From Hyperoodon ampullatus (taxonomy: Eukaryota > Chordata > Mammalia > Artiodactyla > Ziphiidae), in contig OX457071.1 in assembly GCA_949752795.1 (NCBI GenBank), forward strand, positions 30,550,800 through 30,614,799: a stretch of DNA of 64,000 bases. The letters run 5' to 3'. Positions 22,472-35,558 of this stretch are shown here, one piece after another; position 1 is the first letter of the stretch, and each line of letters starts with the position of its first letter. Position numbers and translations under genes: made by a program. The notes beneath the pieces were generated by a model that was not told the origin of the DNA, did no database searches, and saw only the letters and a list, made by a program, of their open reading frames with translations.

Positions 22472-24569
22472 GTAAACATGCACTTCAACAGACTCAGAGT
22501 GAGTTTTAGATGTCATATCATGAAGCAGGCTGCTATCAACATAATGAAATAATTTGTTCTTAAATATAGGTGTGTTTTCTATCCCCATAAAGATGACATA
22601 AGTGCTTAGGCCTCTAAGCCCACATGAGGGCATTTTGAACTCAAGCCAGTGTTGGTTAATCTAGAGTATTGAGTAACTTGACCAGTGAGGTGATGTTGTT
22701 AACTAGTTGAACATATAAACGTCTTGGATATTTTCATCATGGTACAAAATGGAAAGTGTGGCATTTCATATTTCTGCGAATTAATATGAGACTAATCACA
22801 TTAAATTTGGGGCGTCAAATGGTTTGTTTTCTTTATACTGTGAGGGTAACAGTCCTCTTAGTGTCAACTTCATAAATCTAGCTGTAGATGATCTGTGTAT
22901 TAATACAAAGAAGTTTGTATTCTGCAAAACTAGAAGTGGCACAAAGTTATTTTAAAAGTTATTCTTTTTTGGATAAATAAGTTTCCTCGCTTGTGCTTCC
23001 ATGTTGACTAATGAACAAGAGCTAAAAATCTCCAAAGAGTTTTATTCAGAATCAACGCCATGGTTATCTTTTTCTTTTAGAAAACAACTTTCATTTTTGT
23101 AAATAACTCCTAAAATAGATGGCAGTGGCTCACCTTTGTCATTTACATTTTGAAAATAACCATGTGGTACTGGAGTGAAAATATCTGTATTTTTGCCCAG
23201 TGTTCGTTTATTTTCCATTTTAAAATTCACGTTTATTTATTTTTTCAGCCTACACGTTATGCCCGCCTTTCATTCTTAAGTATGGACAAAATGTAAGGGT
23301 GAAAATATTAAGATTAAATCCCTGGCAACACCCTATAACCACAGCCTTAAGTCATCCACCGCAACCAGGGGTCCCCAACTCAAAAGGCAAGTAACCAGAT
23401 GGACCTCCCCTGTGCCCAGAAGGGCAACAGCCTTAGGCTCTGTGAGACCTGCTTGGTTTCTAGATCCCAAGCCTTTCCAGAGAACTGTCTGACTTCAGCT
23501 GGCCAGAATTCATTGTCAGGCGGTAGAGCAGCGACACCCCATCTGATGTCAGGTTTTGAGTTCTTGCGGTAGGGAACACATGCTGTGGATTAAATGGTTA
23601 CTTTCTCTATATATTCTCAGTAATTACGTTACAAAAGGATTTTTCGCTTTGGGGTGTTTATTGTCATAAAAGTGGCTACTTGAGTAGTCCTGTTGCTCCA
23701 ATGAAAATTTGTTTTGGTCTGGCAGTAGATTATAGGGTATTCACTCAAAGAATTCTGCTCTGGGATGGGCTTTCCTCCTGTCTTTTTTTCCAACTCAAAG
23801 TCGTACTTTTATTTTGTGGCTAATTTAATGGTATACATTTTTGAATTTTTCCTAAAAGCATAGTAATTGGACTGGTCCAAACAGTGTTGCTTTTTAGGTA
23901 CAGATGCAGTAGCAGAAAGCCCTTGCTGCTGTATTCCGGCGTGGAAGACAAGGGGGAAAAACTACAGAGCTTTGGGGTAGTTTTCCCACCCCCATCAGAG
24001 GCCATAGAAGCTGCCACTATCACAACTTGTTGGCCTCCACAGCCAGGAATTGTGTTTCACGTGCTACATGCACCGTGCTTAACAGTATATATGGCTTTTC
24101 ACAATAATTGCTGGCATGATGTGTATGTATATACCATATATAAAAACATAGCCTCTATTTTAGGTATGTACATATATATGTGTACATACATAGTATTTAT
24201 ATTTATGAATGTGAGTTTTTATATTCTCTACCTGTATAGGTACATACCCCATACATAAACCGTGTACGTAATGACCACGAATTATGGTAAAAAAAACCCC
24301 TTCCCACTTGCATAAAAGAGGAGAAGAACAGGCAGAGTTTGTTTTTTCAAATTCTGTGTTTAGTAATACTATTTTCACTTTAGTTTAACAAGCAGACTTA
24401 AAACATGAAAACAACCCTGCCCCAAAGAAAACAAACCAACAGACTTAAATGACAACCAAGGTAAATGATTGTAGAAAACGAAATAAATAACTGTAAAGAA
24501 AACCTGCATTCATTTCATAATCGGGTGTCTGCTAAAATTATGCATCCTGGAATCAGGACTGATTTAAGC
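22472..24569. other. Repeat-poor intron-like sequence
   Basis: No repeat family is recognised. A weak exon-like segment lies at 23249-23292 (acceptor TTTATTTATTTTTTCAG, donor AAAAT|GTAAGG). TA/TG-rich text lies at 24120-24250. Nothing else is supported. Confidence 0.35.
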
Positions 24570-24750
24570 AGAGATGTTGCAGTTTGAGCCTGGATCTCTT
24601 GCTTACTAACTCTGGATGACCTTTGTTAAATTTCTTAACGCCTCTGAGTCTTTAAAATGGGAAAAATCATATGCAGTTTACAGGGCTGTGGTGAGGGTAA
24701 GATGAAATAATGTAGGTAAAAATCACTTTGTAAAACTGTAAAGCACTGGT
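24570..24750 (-). repeat. MIR SINE remnant
   Basis: Order 'tttgagcctggatctcttgc', 'ttaaatttcttaacgcctctg', 'aaaatgggaaaaatc' and 'taaaactgtaaagcactgg' follows reverse-complemented MIR. Confidence 0.65.
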
Positions 24751-25639
24751 GTGTCAACTGATTTGACAGGAAAACCACTACCTCCCCGTCCTCCCACCCC
24801 CTGCCCTAAAAGGGATGAACTTTCCAGCCTCTCAAAGTGAGCATATAAATTACGCTTATGGAGAAGGAATTTCCGAGTGTGGGTAGAAAACTCCTGGCAG
24901 TCAAAGGTCATGAATTCCATTCCTGTCTCACCAGAGATTTGCTCTATGACCTTGAGATCAAGTCACTCTTAAAAAGTTTTTATGTAGCTGGTATAAAAGT
25001 TACTGACTGTTAACATTTATATAATGCAGGTGAAGTATCTGAGCTTTTCCAAAGAAAAATACATGAAAATACAGCTTCCATGATCGTTTATAGAAAATAG
25101 AAAATAAAGATCAGCAAGGATTATTTAGAGATTATAAACCTCCAGGCTACTGCTTCAGTGAGTCAACTGAAACCTCTATCGACTGGTCATTGAAAATGCC
25201 CTTAATGTTTTTTTTTTTTTATGGAATCATTAAATTTGTGCTGTTGTACTATAATTTAGAACAGCCTATTGAACTTCAAATCCCTAGTTAAGCCAAGATT
25301 CTGTTGATTAAGTTATGTCTGATTTATGGTTTAGTCTCTTGGTTAGACTCAGATGTTGTTGCAGTACAACATGTGAACAATAAAGGAAGGTAGGTGATGG
25401 GGATTTTAAATGGGTATTTGAAAATTTATTGCACACATTTTTTTATATGCACACATTTCCGGCTGTGTACATTTTTTAAACACACACACACATTTTTGAG
25501 AAAATTAAGAACAATAATACTTTACGTAATTTCTCCCCAGCTACATTTTCTCCAGTTAAGAAACAATTTTTTTTCACACTCTGCACACTGCTATGCTTGC
25601 AGTAGCAAAGAAACAGACTCAGACTAGCTCATCAATATA
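24751..25639. other. Unassigned intron-like sequence
   Basis: No supported repeat or gene. Short (CA)n is present at 25483-25492. Confidence 0.35.
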
Positions 25640-25960
25640 ACTCTTTCCGTGTCACACATACACCTTGCCTACCTCCTGTTCATGTTACAACTATCACTGT
25701 AAACATCACTTTCTGTGGGACTCTTATTTATCATCCCTTGCTTGAAGAATACACCAGGTTCCAGTCTGTAATCTATGGCCCCATAGCACACGATGTTCCT
25801 TCCGGTGTAATTGCTTGTTGATTTGTCTTGTCCCTTCCCAATAATAAGCCCCTTGAGAGCAGGAAATGAATCTTCTTCATAGTTACTTTCATGGCTTCTA
25901 AAATAGTGGCTGATCATATAGTGCTAAAATACTTAATGAAGGAACAAATTGAGGAGTACA
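25640..25960 (+). repeat. L2 3'-end remnant
   Basis: 'taataagccccttgagagcagg', then 'ggctgatcatatagtgc' and 'acttaatgaaggaac', match the plus-strand order of an L2 3' end ('gtaagctccttgagggcagg' family). Confidence 0.5.
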
Positions 25961-26149
25961 GTCCATATGACTGTCCTTTCAGTAGCTAAGTGCCAAGTAT
26001 CATGGTCATTTCCCCTTGCCTTTTCATTTCTAGTCAATATATTCATATCTATTAATCATTCCACAATTCACTACATTTTCCTGAAAATTTTTTTCTCCTT
26101 GCCAAATGAAGCCTTGCAGTGGAGTTAAATACTACTGGATTTGAAACCT

Positions 26150-26350
26150 GAAGCTACCCAGTTTTTAGCCGTCTAACTGGGCAAGTTGCTTCTGCAAGTC
26201 TTAGTTTACTCACTGGTAAATAAAAACAAAAACAAGAACATATAATGTCAACATTGCAGAATGTTTTTGAGGATCAGAATTGTGGTAATCCCTGCAAAGC
26301 ATCCAGTATATAGAACCTTGTACATACTTAGTGCTCAGTAAATATTAGTC
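26150..26350 (-). repeat. MIR SINE remnant
   Basis: 'tctaactgggcaagttgcttc', 'tcttagtttactcactgg', 'atccagtatatagaacc' and 'gtgctcagtaaatattag' follow reverse MIR order. Confidence 0.6.
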
Positions 26351-26659
26351 TGCTTGAAAGGTACAAACTTCCAGTTATAAGATAAATAAGTACTAGGGAT
26401 GTAACATACAACACGATAAATATAAATAATACTGCTGTATGTTATATAGGAAAGTTAAGAGAGTAAATCCTAAGAGTTCTCATCACAAGGAAAAGATTTC
26501 TCTTATGTTTTTGTATCTATATGAGATGTTGGATGTTTACTAAATTTACTGTGGTAATCATTTCATGGTGTATGTTATACTTTAAACTTACACAGTGCTG
26601 TATATCAATTATATCTCAATAAAACTGGAAGAAAAAAACTTTCATCTATTCTAGTATAT

Positions 26660-26975
26660 ATATATATTTTTTTAGATGTTGGGGGTAGGAGTTTATTTAT
26701 TTATTTATTTTTGCTGTGTTGGGTCTTCGTTTCTGTGCGGGGGCTTTCTCTAATTGTGGCAGGCGGGGGCCACTCTTCATCGCGGTGTGCGGGCCTCTCA
26801 CTATCGTGGCCCCTCTTGTTGCGGAGCACAGGCTCCAGACGCGCAGGCTCAGCAGTTGTGGCCCGCGGGCCCAGTTGCACCGTGGCACGTGGTGTCCTCC
26901 CAGACCAGGGCTCGAACCTGTGTCCCCTGCACTGGCTGGCAGATTCTCAACCACTGCGCCAGCAGGGAAGCCCTC
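26660..26975 (-). mobile_element. Older CHR-family SINE, long form
   Basis: Starts with a TTTA-rich tail and 'gctgtgttgggtcttcg', includes TTGCGGAGCACAGGCTCC, and ends with the tRNA head (plus-strand 'ctcaaccactgcgccagcagggaagcc'). A perfect 11-bp duplication TTCTAGTATAT is at 26649-26659 and 26976-26986. Confidence 0.92.
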
Positions 26976-27109
26976 TTCTAGTATATTGATGCCTCTCTTA
27001 AAAGCAGCCACTGAGAATGAATAGCAGCAACAAAACAACTACTCTTTATTGTGCAGCTACTATAATACAGAAATGAGGCACTGTGCTTTTCATTTCTTAG
27101 CTTATTTAT

Positions 27110-27305
27110 TTACTGTAAAGATTTTTTTTGGATGTGAACCATTTTTTAAAGTCTTTATTGAATTTGTTACAGTATTGCTTCTGGTTTCTGTTTTTGGTGT
27201 TTTGGCTGAGAGGCATGTGGGATCTTAGCTCCCCGACCAGGGATCGAACCCACACCCTCTGCGTTGGAAGGCGAAGTCTTAACCACTGGACTGCCAGGGA
27301 AGTCC
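27110..27305 (-). mobile_element. Old tRNA-derived SINE (CHR-1/Bov-t-like)
   Basis: Contains 'ggcatgtgggatcttagc', GACCAGGGATCGAACCCACA and 'ctggactgccagggaagtccc'. This is the same tRNA-like head as CHR but a different, older subfamily. The flanking CTTAGCTTATTTA (27097-27109) and CTTAGGTTATTTA (27306-27318) differ at one base and are the probable target-site duplication. Confidence 0.8.
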
Positions 27306-27318
27306 CTTAGGTTATTTA

Positions 27319-30300
27319 ATATGTACTGTTTAGTAAACAGGCATGTCTAGTTGACTTTCAAATAATTGACACTTTGAATACTCTATGTGGAGACCGCCGA
27401 AGTACCTTTTTGTACCCTGAATTTTGACTTAACGAACATCATCAGTTGATGAATGAATGAATTTTTTTAAGCTCTTGTAAGATGGGGCCACGTAACAGTC
27501 TTCCCCCTCCCCCCAGCCCTGATTTTGCCATTTTTGATAATAATTTCGAAAATTATTTGTGAATTTTACTGTTTTTTTGCTTTTCATTAACAAACTGAGT
27601 AGAAAAAGGGGAAAATGAAAATCTTGATTCTGGTTTTGAGAAACAGGGCTTATTATCCAGTTGAGACAAAGAAATCATTAGGTGTGCTGAAAATTGGTGA
27701 ATCTTTATTGAAAGTGCTTAGTGGAGGTAAGCTAATGAATTGTAAAAAAATAATAAGATGACAGAACATACAAAATGCTATACATCTATTTTTAATGACA
27801 CCAATAGATTGTGTATAATTACAGATTTTGCAGTATTCCTTTGTCTCTGGGAACGGGTGTCCTTTAAAATGTAAGTCTAGTCCCTTGACTTACACATATT
27901 TGAGTTTTGTACAAGTTTGCTGGAGTGCATTATATATTAGAAACATGAGATTCCTTCCTCCCTTCCTTTATTAAATATTCATTGAGTACATGTGTATGAT
28001 ATTATGGTTTCTATTTTATAGATGTGGAAACTGATTTTCACAGAGTAGTGCCATCATTATCAATAACCAGTTAGCTTTAAAGCAAAGATTTGAAGACTGG
28101 AAAACCTTTGAACTGTTCTCTGTGTTACTCTTACCTCCCTTCAGCATTAAATACGCTACTCCAGTTAGTTTTATCGTAGAGAATTAGAGCAAAAGAATGG
28201 GAGATTGTACAAATAAATATTGTCTTTAGAGGCTGTTTTATTTGTAGATTATATTGATATACATTTACTAGAATACCTTTACTAGAATATTTACTTCAGT
28301 GTAGAAGCCAATTCTGTGTTTTAAGAGACTTAATCCAAAAAATTATTTTAGGCGGCAACTGCTACAGGATGTTCCATAATGTTAATAGTAGACCAATAAA
28401 TTCTGGCCAGTATACATTCTGTTTGATAAAGCTATTAAAGTCAGAGACATAATAGAATTAATAAAAATATATTATCTGTATAAAAAATGCCTTACTTTCT
28501 CATTGGACTTATGCTTATTTAGCTCCTACCATGTATCTGGAATTACATATGAAAATGGGTAGGACATCACCAATGAGCTGAAGATCAAGTAGGAGAGGTA
28601 AGACTTCTGTAGAAAATTATATTTCAAAGTAATTTGTGATACATGGATCAAGTGCTATAAGATGCTTAAACAAAAGGCAGGGGAGAAAAATTGCTCCTAG
28701 CTGGGAAATCAAAGGTTTCAAGGTTTGAAAGTGGATAGGTGGCACAAATCCTTCGTGGAAAAAGTTTTACGTTTTATAGAACAGAAACAGCAAACCTGCA
28801 AGTGGAAGAGAGCAAATAAAAAACAGCTATTTTGGCATCTGTGGTGATTCCACACCTCTTTTTCTGTTATCTTTTAGAGCTGATGGCTTTATGGTGTTTT
28901 GGCAAACTTCGGTCATTTGCTGTATCACCAGAAAATTTTCTTTTCCAAAAATAGATCCCGGCATATGCTTGGCTAGTAGGGCACACAGTGTTACAATGAA
29001 TTTAGAGAAGGTTTATTTGGATAAACAAGAATAATGATGGTTGATTAATAAAAATTTAAAAGTACACTTTATACGAAGTTATCTAATAAAAGTTTTGCAT
29101 ATTGCTGAAGAGGTTTGATATATGTTTTATTTATAAATGTTGGGAATTTTAGCCTTGGCCAAAAACCTTTACATACAGGAATAAAGTCTTTTTTTTCTGT
29201 GTAAGAACAATGGAAGGGAAAACTTGAAAATCGATCAGTTTTACAGAAGGTCAGAGTCAGTTGAAGGAATATTTAGAAAGGAACTTTACAGTAGAGTGGT
29301 TGAATGTTTAAAGAGTGATATCCTCTGGAATGTGCATTAGCTTTTCTGCTGTAGGTATAAATACAGGACACTTAAGCAAACACACGAAATACTTCATTTT
29401 GAGAGATTGTATAATAAGAAACAAATGAACTCTTAATGAGTCTATAAAGAGCATTGACGGTATTTTTACTGTACACTGAACTTTCTGTTGAGTATATTGG
29501 GACTCTACCAAGGCTCCAGGCTGAAACAGTTGTGTTTTATGTATAAGTAGCTTTGTAATTAAGACAGTTTAGAATTCTTGAGAAGTAGGGGCCAGCAAAA
29601 AAAGAATTTCTTAGCGCTTGGTGGTTTACAGAGTGGTTTTAGTTTCATCCTGACAATCCTATAATGTAGATTGGACACAGTGAAGGTAAAATAACTAGAA
29701 GGTAGCCAAGTCAAAACTAGAACCTTGATTTCCAACACCAGTAAAATAATTTGTTCCTATTTCATTCCACTGCTGTCTTCCTAACTTTCATTTAGTCTTA
29801 ATAAGTCAACATTTTGAAAGTCCACGTTGCGCAAAAGAGGTGCTGCTCAGTGAATATTATTGAATGAATTCTTATCTCCTTCCAAAATGTACTTTAAAGG
29901 GGTATATAGAACCCCAAATATAACAGCTCAGAGAGATCAACCCAATTAATCTTAGAAGAGACTGTGCAATTGGAATGCATCCATACTCTGAAGAAAATTA
30001 GGGAGATGCTTCATCACTTAGCACATAGCAGGGCTTATGTTAGGTGCTGAGAATACTAAGATAAATAGAACATGGGCTTTGTCCCAACGTATAGGCAGAT
30101 TGGGGAAAAAAGCAGCACAGTTAAGCCCAAAGGAAGGGCCATGCTAGTGTGTTCTGCTTCAGTTTATTTTCTTCATGTAGATCTTTTATGTGCCTAAAAA
30201 TAATACACTAGATATTCTTAGATTTATGTTATAGTCTCTTTTATTACCTTCAATCTTATCGGAAAACCTTTTTCCATTTAAACGTGGTTTTCTAAGTGTT

Positions 30301-31221
30301 TTCTCTTTCAAAAATTATGTTGCACATTTAGTGTACATAAAATGTGTGTATACATTTTAAAGGTATTATTTAATGTTTACAGCCAACTCAAAGCTAGATA
30401 TTTATAATATTTACATGTGAATTTATTCTTACCTTTATGACTTAGTTTTTCAAAGGATTACCACTTAAGATCTATAGGAAATAAGCTGTGTTTTGCAGAA
30501 ACTCACTTGTTGGGCAGGGTTTACAAATCTCTCTCTCTCTGATAAAAGTAGGTACACGTGTGTGGAGACTTTATACTTGATTTTATAGTGAACTCCTTTC
30601 TCTTTTTTTTTTTTTACTTAGCTTCCCTTCCTCCTCTAGCCAACAATAGCATTATATTCCCTCATAACCCTCATCATAACTATCAGCATTATGTGTCTTA
30701 ATATCTTTCTCCATATCCATAAGTGTTATAGATGCATCTGCACACACGGTTTTTTGGTCACGTTTACAAAAATGAGATTATTTTTTGGAGACTCTTTTTT
30801 TTTTTCATTTCGTCCTGCCTAAGGGAATTCCTTCTACTTAGCTGCGACAACTCTAATCCATTAAAAACAAAACTGTCGCATATATTGCAAGGTATGGTTA
30901 TTTTATAGTCTAACTGTTAACTTACTGATGGGCAATACTTTTTTCCAGTTTTTGCTACTAAAACCAATATTGTAATAAATATCTTTATATTACAAACTTG
31001 TGGGATCGATCACCAGGGTGGCGTTATTGATTCAAAATGTTGCCACCAGCGATGCAGCGCAATACCCTTTCCCTTAAACTCCATCAGCAATAGATGACAC
31101 TTTTCTAGTATGATAGTTGTGTAGTGGTATCTCATTGTTAACTTCAGTTATTATTTCCTGACTTCTAGTGACCTGGAGCATCTTTTCCTATGTTTGTAGG
31201 TAAATTGGTATTCTTCTAAGA
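27319..31221. other. Unassigned intron-like sequence with MIR/L2 traces
   Basis: MIR/L2-like phrases occur near 28010-28090, 28520-28600, 29610-29760 ('cgcttggtggtttacagagtgg') and 30020-30130 ('gcacatagcagggcttatg'). No young transposon or gene is seen. Homopolymer T runs lie near 30603 and 30795. Confidence 0.35.
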
Positions 31222-31237
31222 GTTGCCCTTTCTTCTT

Positions 31238-31446
31238 CTTTTTTTTTTTTTTTTTGCGGTACGCGGGCCTCTCACTGCTGTGGCCTCTCCCGTTGCGGAG
31301 CACAGGCTCCGGACGCGCAGGCTCAGTGGCCATGGCGCACGGGTCCAGCCGCTCCGCGGCATATGGGATCCTCCCGGACTGGGGCACGAACCCGTCTCCC
31401 TGCATCGGCAGGCGGACTCTCAACCACTGCGCCACCAGGGAAGCCC
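31238..31446 (-). mobile_element. CHR-family tRNA-derived SINE, full length
   Basis: T-run, GCGGTACGCGGGCCTCTCAC start and 'gcgccaccagggaagccc' end. Flanking TTGCCCTTTCTTCTT (31223-31237) and AACCCTTTATTCTTT (31447-31461) form an imperfect target-site duplication. Confidence 0.93.
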
Positions 31447-31624
31447 AACCCTTTATTCTTTGTTCATTTTTCTATTTGGTTATTGTCCTTTTGTGAGAGT
31501 TATTTATATATTACAGCTATTAACCGTTTGTCTGATGCCTGCATTGCAGATAATTTTTTCAAAAACTAATCTTTGGCCTCTTGTCTGTTTAAGAAGTATC
31601 TTTTGATATGTTAACATTTAAATT

Positions 31625-31933
31625 AAAAAAGTTATTTATTTATTTTTGGCTTTGTTGGGTCTTCGTTGTTGCGTGCGGGCTTTCTCTAGTTGCGATGAGC
31701 AGAGGCTACTCTTCCTTGCGCTGTGCAGCCTTCTCATTGCGGTGGCTTCTCTTCTTGTGGAGCACGGGCTCTAGGTGCGTGGGCTTCAGTAGTTGTGGCA
31801 CATGGGCTCAGTAGTTGTGGCACATGGGCTTAGTTGCTCCGCAGCATGTGGGATCTTCCCGGACCAGGGCTCGAACCCGTGTCCCCTGCATTGGCAGGTG
31901 GATACTTAACCACTGCACCACCAGGGAGGTCCC
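31625..31933 (-). mobile_element. Older CHR-family SINE with an internal tandem duplication
   Basis: Long-form CHR copy from a TTTA-rich tail to 'actgcaccaccagggaggtcc'. A perfect 22-bp tandem duplication lies inside it (31787-31808 and 31809-31830, unit starting CAGTAGTTGTGG). The flanks TAACATTTAAATT (31612-31624) and TAACATTTTAAATT (31934-31947) are the target-site copies. Confidence 0.92.
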
Positions 31934-32276
31934 TAACATTTTAAATTTTAATATAATCATTTTTTTTCCTCTCTCTTTCTCTGGTTTACTGTTTTTGTTT
32001 TATGTTTTTAAAAGACTTTCTCCATTGATAAAATAGACATGTAATGTCCTATACTTAGATTTAATTTTTCTTTCCACTTTGATCTTATCTTTAGTCCATT
32101 TGGAATTTTTAGTTGTATATGTGGTATGAGAGCGGAGGGAGGGGGTCCACTTTTACTTACTTTCAGATGCCTATCCAGTCCATTGTATCAGAACCATTTT
32201 TAAGGTAATGTATCCCTTTCCCAGTAAATATAAATTCCACAGTTGTTTTCGTATATCCTATGATAGTACTGGGTTT

Positions 32277-32824
32277 GTTTTTTTTTAAACATCTTTATTG
32301 GAGTATAATTGCTTTACAATGGTGTGTTAACTTTCTGCTGTATAACAAAGTGAATCAGCTGTATGTATACATATATCCCCATATCCCCTTCCTCTTGCGT
32401 CTCCCTCCCACCCTCCCTATCCCACCCCTCTAGGTGGTCACAAAGCACCGAGCTGATCTCCCTGTGCTCTGCGGCTGCTTCCCACTAGCTATCTATTTTA
32501 CATTTGGTAGTGTATATATGTCCAGGCCACTCTCTCCCTTCGTCCCAGCTTACCCTTCCCCCTCCCCGTGTCCTCAAGTCCATTCTCTACGTCTGCGTCT
32601 TTGTTCCTGTCCTGCCCCTAGGTTCTTCAGAACCGTTTTTTTTTTTTTTTTTTTTTTTTTAGATTCCATATATATGTGTTAGCATATGGTGTTTGCTTTT
32701 CTCTTTCTGACTGACTTCACTCTGTATGACAGTCTCTAGGTCCATCCACCTCACTACAAATAACGTAATTTCGTTTCTTTTTATGGCTGAGTAATATTCC
32801 ATTGTATATATGTGTCACATCCTC
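32277..32824 (-). mobile_element. 5'-truncated L1, 3' untranslated region
   Basis: On the plus strand it runs from a T-run through 'catctttattggagtataattgc' and 'ccgagctgatctccctgtgc' to 'ttatggctgagtaatattcc', which is the antisense of an L1 3' UTR and the last codons of ORF2. TAGTACTGGGTTT (32264-32276) and TAGTACCAGGTTT (32825-32837) are the target-site copies. It lacks any catalytic domain and is dead. Confidence 0.85.
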
Positions 32825-32989
32825 TAGTACCAGGTTTTTTTCCTTTTAAAACTGATTTTCTTAGATATTCTCAGACATATAACTAGGGTTCATATCTTAG
32901 GAATATTGTATTTATTGTCCACCTCCCCTGGGCAAAAGATACACAAAAACCCTATTGTGATTTTAATTGCACTAAATTTATATATAATC

Positions 32990-35136
32990 CGGGGACAATT
33001 AATATTTTAATGTTATCTCTATTTCTAATGTTATTTCATTGTATCATCCCAATTCAAAAATATGGTTGTCTTTCCATTTGTTCAATCTTATTTTTTATAA
33101 TTCAAATAGATTTTAATGTATTTTTGTAATGATTGTTTTCTCTTTAATTAAATTTAATTCTAAGTACATTATAGGTTTTTGGCTATTTTATATCTATTGG
33201 GATAATATAATTTCTTTTTTTAGTTTGTTGATACAGTGAATTAATTGCACTGCTTAAGTTTTGAATGTTGTACCAGACATTCCTTATTCCTTATATAAGC
33301 CTTACTTGGTCTTGATGCATTATCTTATTATGTATAGCTATATTTGATTTTCTAATATTTTGTTAAGAATTTTTTACAAGTTAGCTTGTATTCTTGTAGT
33401 GTCTTTATCTGATTTTTCTTTCAGGGTATTTGTAGCCTCTGAAAATAACTTGGAAAGCGTTCTGTCCTGTTCTTTTTTGGGATACTTTGTGTAGAATTGG
33501 TATTTTTTCTCCCTTGGAAGTGTGGACGAATTCACCAGAGAATTCATGTGGATTTAGAGGCTTATTTTTCTTTCTAGGAAGGTTTTCAATTTATTTAATG
33601 CATATAGGGCTATTCAGATTATAAATTAATTTTTGAGTGAACCTTCTTAGTTTATGATTTTGAAGGAATTTGGCTTTTTATATGTTACAGAATTTATTGG
33701 CATAAGGTTGTTCATATTACCTTATTCTTTTAATATTTGTAGGATCTGCACTGATAACACTTTATTCCTGATTTTGGTGACTTATGTCTTTTGTATTTTT
33801 GTCTTGATCAGTTTGGCTAGAGGTTTATCAATTTTATTGATGTTTTGAAAGAACCAGTTTTTGGTTTCATTAATTTTTTCCTCTAGTATTTTACTTTTTT
33901 CTAATTCATTGATTCCTGATCTTTATTATTTTATTCTTTCTGCTTGTTATAGGTTTACTTTTTTCTTTTTGTAGTTTCTTAAGATGGAAGCTTAAAATAT
34001 TGGTTTGAGACCTTTTTTTCTTATGTAATGTATGTAATGCTATACATTTTACTCTGAGCTCTGTTATTTTACATTTTTATTCAGTTCAAAGGATTTTCTA
34101 ATTTCCATTGTGATTTCTTCTTTGATCTTGGATTATTTAGAAATATGTATTTTAATATTCAAATACTTGGGCATTTTGAGATATACTTCTTCTATTGGTT
34201 TCTAGTTTAATTCCATGGTTTTCAGGGTATGTATGATTTGGGGTCTTTAAAAATTTGCTGAGATTTGTTTTATGGCTCAGAATGTGGTCAGTATTGGTGA
34301 AGGTTACATGTACAATTGAAAACAGTGGATCCTGCATTGTTGGGTAGAGCAGTCTATATGTATATTAGACCTATATCCTACAAATGTCAGTTTGGAAAGT
34401 TGGTTAATGTTCTTCACGTCTTCTACATTGTTAACTGATTTTTCTTTTGTCTCCTTGTTCTGAAGGTTTTTGGGAGAGTGGGGTTTAAGTATTTAAATTC
34501 AATTGTGAATTATTCTAATTCTCTTTTCAGTTCTGTCAGCTTTTGTTTATGTACTTTGAAGCTCTGTTATTAGGTGCAAACAGATTTAGGATAGTTATGT
34601 TTTCTCCATGAATTGACCCCCTACATCATCATGTAGTATCCCCCTTTTTCTCGTGTAGACAGTGTATAATTGGGTGTTACTGTTTTTAATACAATCTTAC
34701 TGTCTCCAACTTTTACTTGGAATCATTTGATCATTTACATTAAACATTTTGATGTGATTAGGCTTCTATCTACTAACTTGCTATTTGTTTTCTATTTGTC
34801 TCATATGTTCTTTGCTATTATTTTCCTGCGTCTTGCCTTCTTTAGGCTTGATTATTTTTTAATATTCTATTTTATCTTCCCTTTTGGCTTATTAATTACA
34901 GCTCTTTGTTTTATATTGTTAGTGGTTACTCTAGGGTTTACAACATACGTCATTAACTTCTCACACTTCCTGTATGATGTCAGAATTTTACAATGTTATA
35001 CTGTCATTTTTTCCTCTCACATTGCTTATGCTATCTTCTTAATATATTTGACTTATACATGTTATAAACCATAATTTCCTAGATACTATTTTTGCTTTAA
35101 AGAGTCAATTACATATATATATACATATATATATAT

Positions 35137-35167
<31 letters not shown>

Positions 35168-35523
35168 TTACTGATGTCTTTTCTAGTTCCAGTGTTCTTT
35201 ATTTGTTTGTTCTAAGTTTCTATCTAGTATCATGTTACTTTTGCCTAAAGAAATTTCTTTAGTATTTCTTGTAGAGCAGGTCTGCTGGCAATGACTGTTC
35301 TCAGCTCTTGCTCGTCTGAAAAAGTCTATCTGCCTTTGTTTCTGAAATATTTTATTGGGTTTTGGATTCTAGGCTGACAGTTTTCTCCCCATTACTTTAA
35401 AGATATTGCTCTATTATCCCATAGCTTACATAGTTTCTGAGAGATGTCTTCTATTATTCTGATCTTTGTTCTTCTATAAGTAATATTTCTCTTTTTCTCT
35501 GGCTGCCTTCAGGATTTTTTTTT

Positions 35524-35558
<35 letters not shown>

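Noticed and set aside
34670..35074. 134-codon hydrophobic plus-strand frame resembling a membrane protein
   Set aside because: The T-rich strand of decayed antisense L1 gives Phe/Leu/Ile-rich translations that mimic membrane segments.
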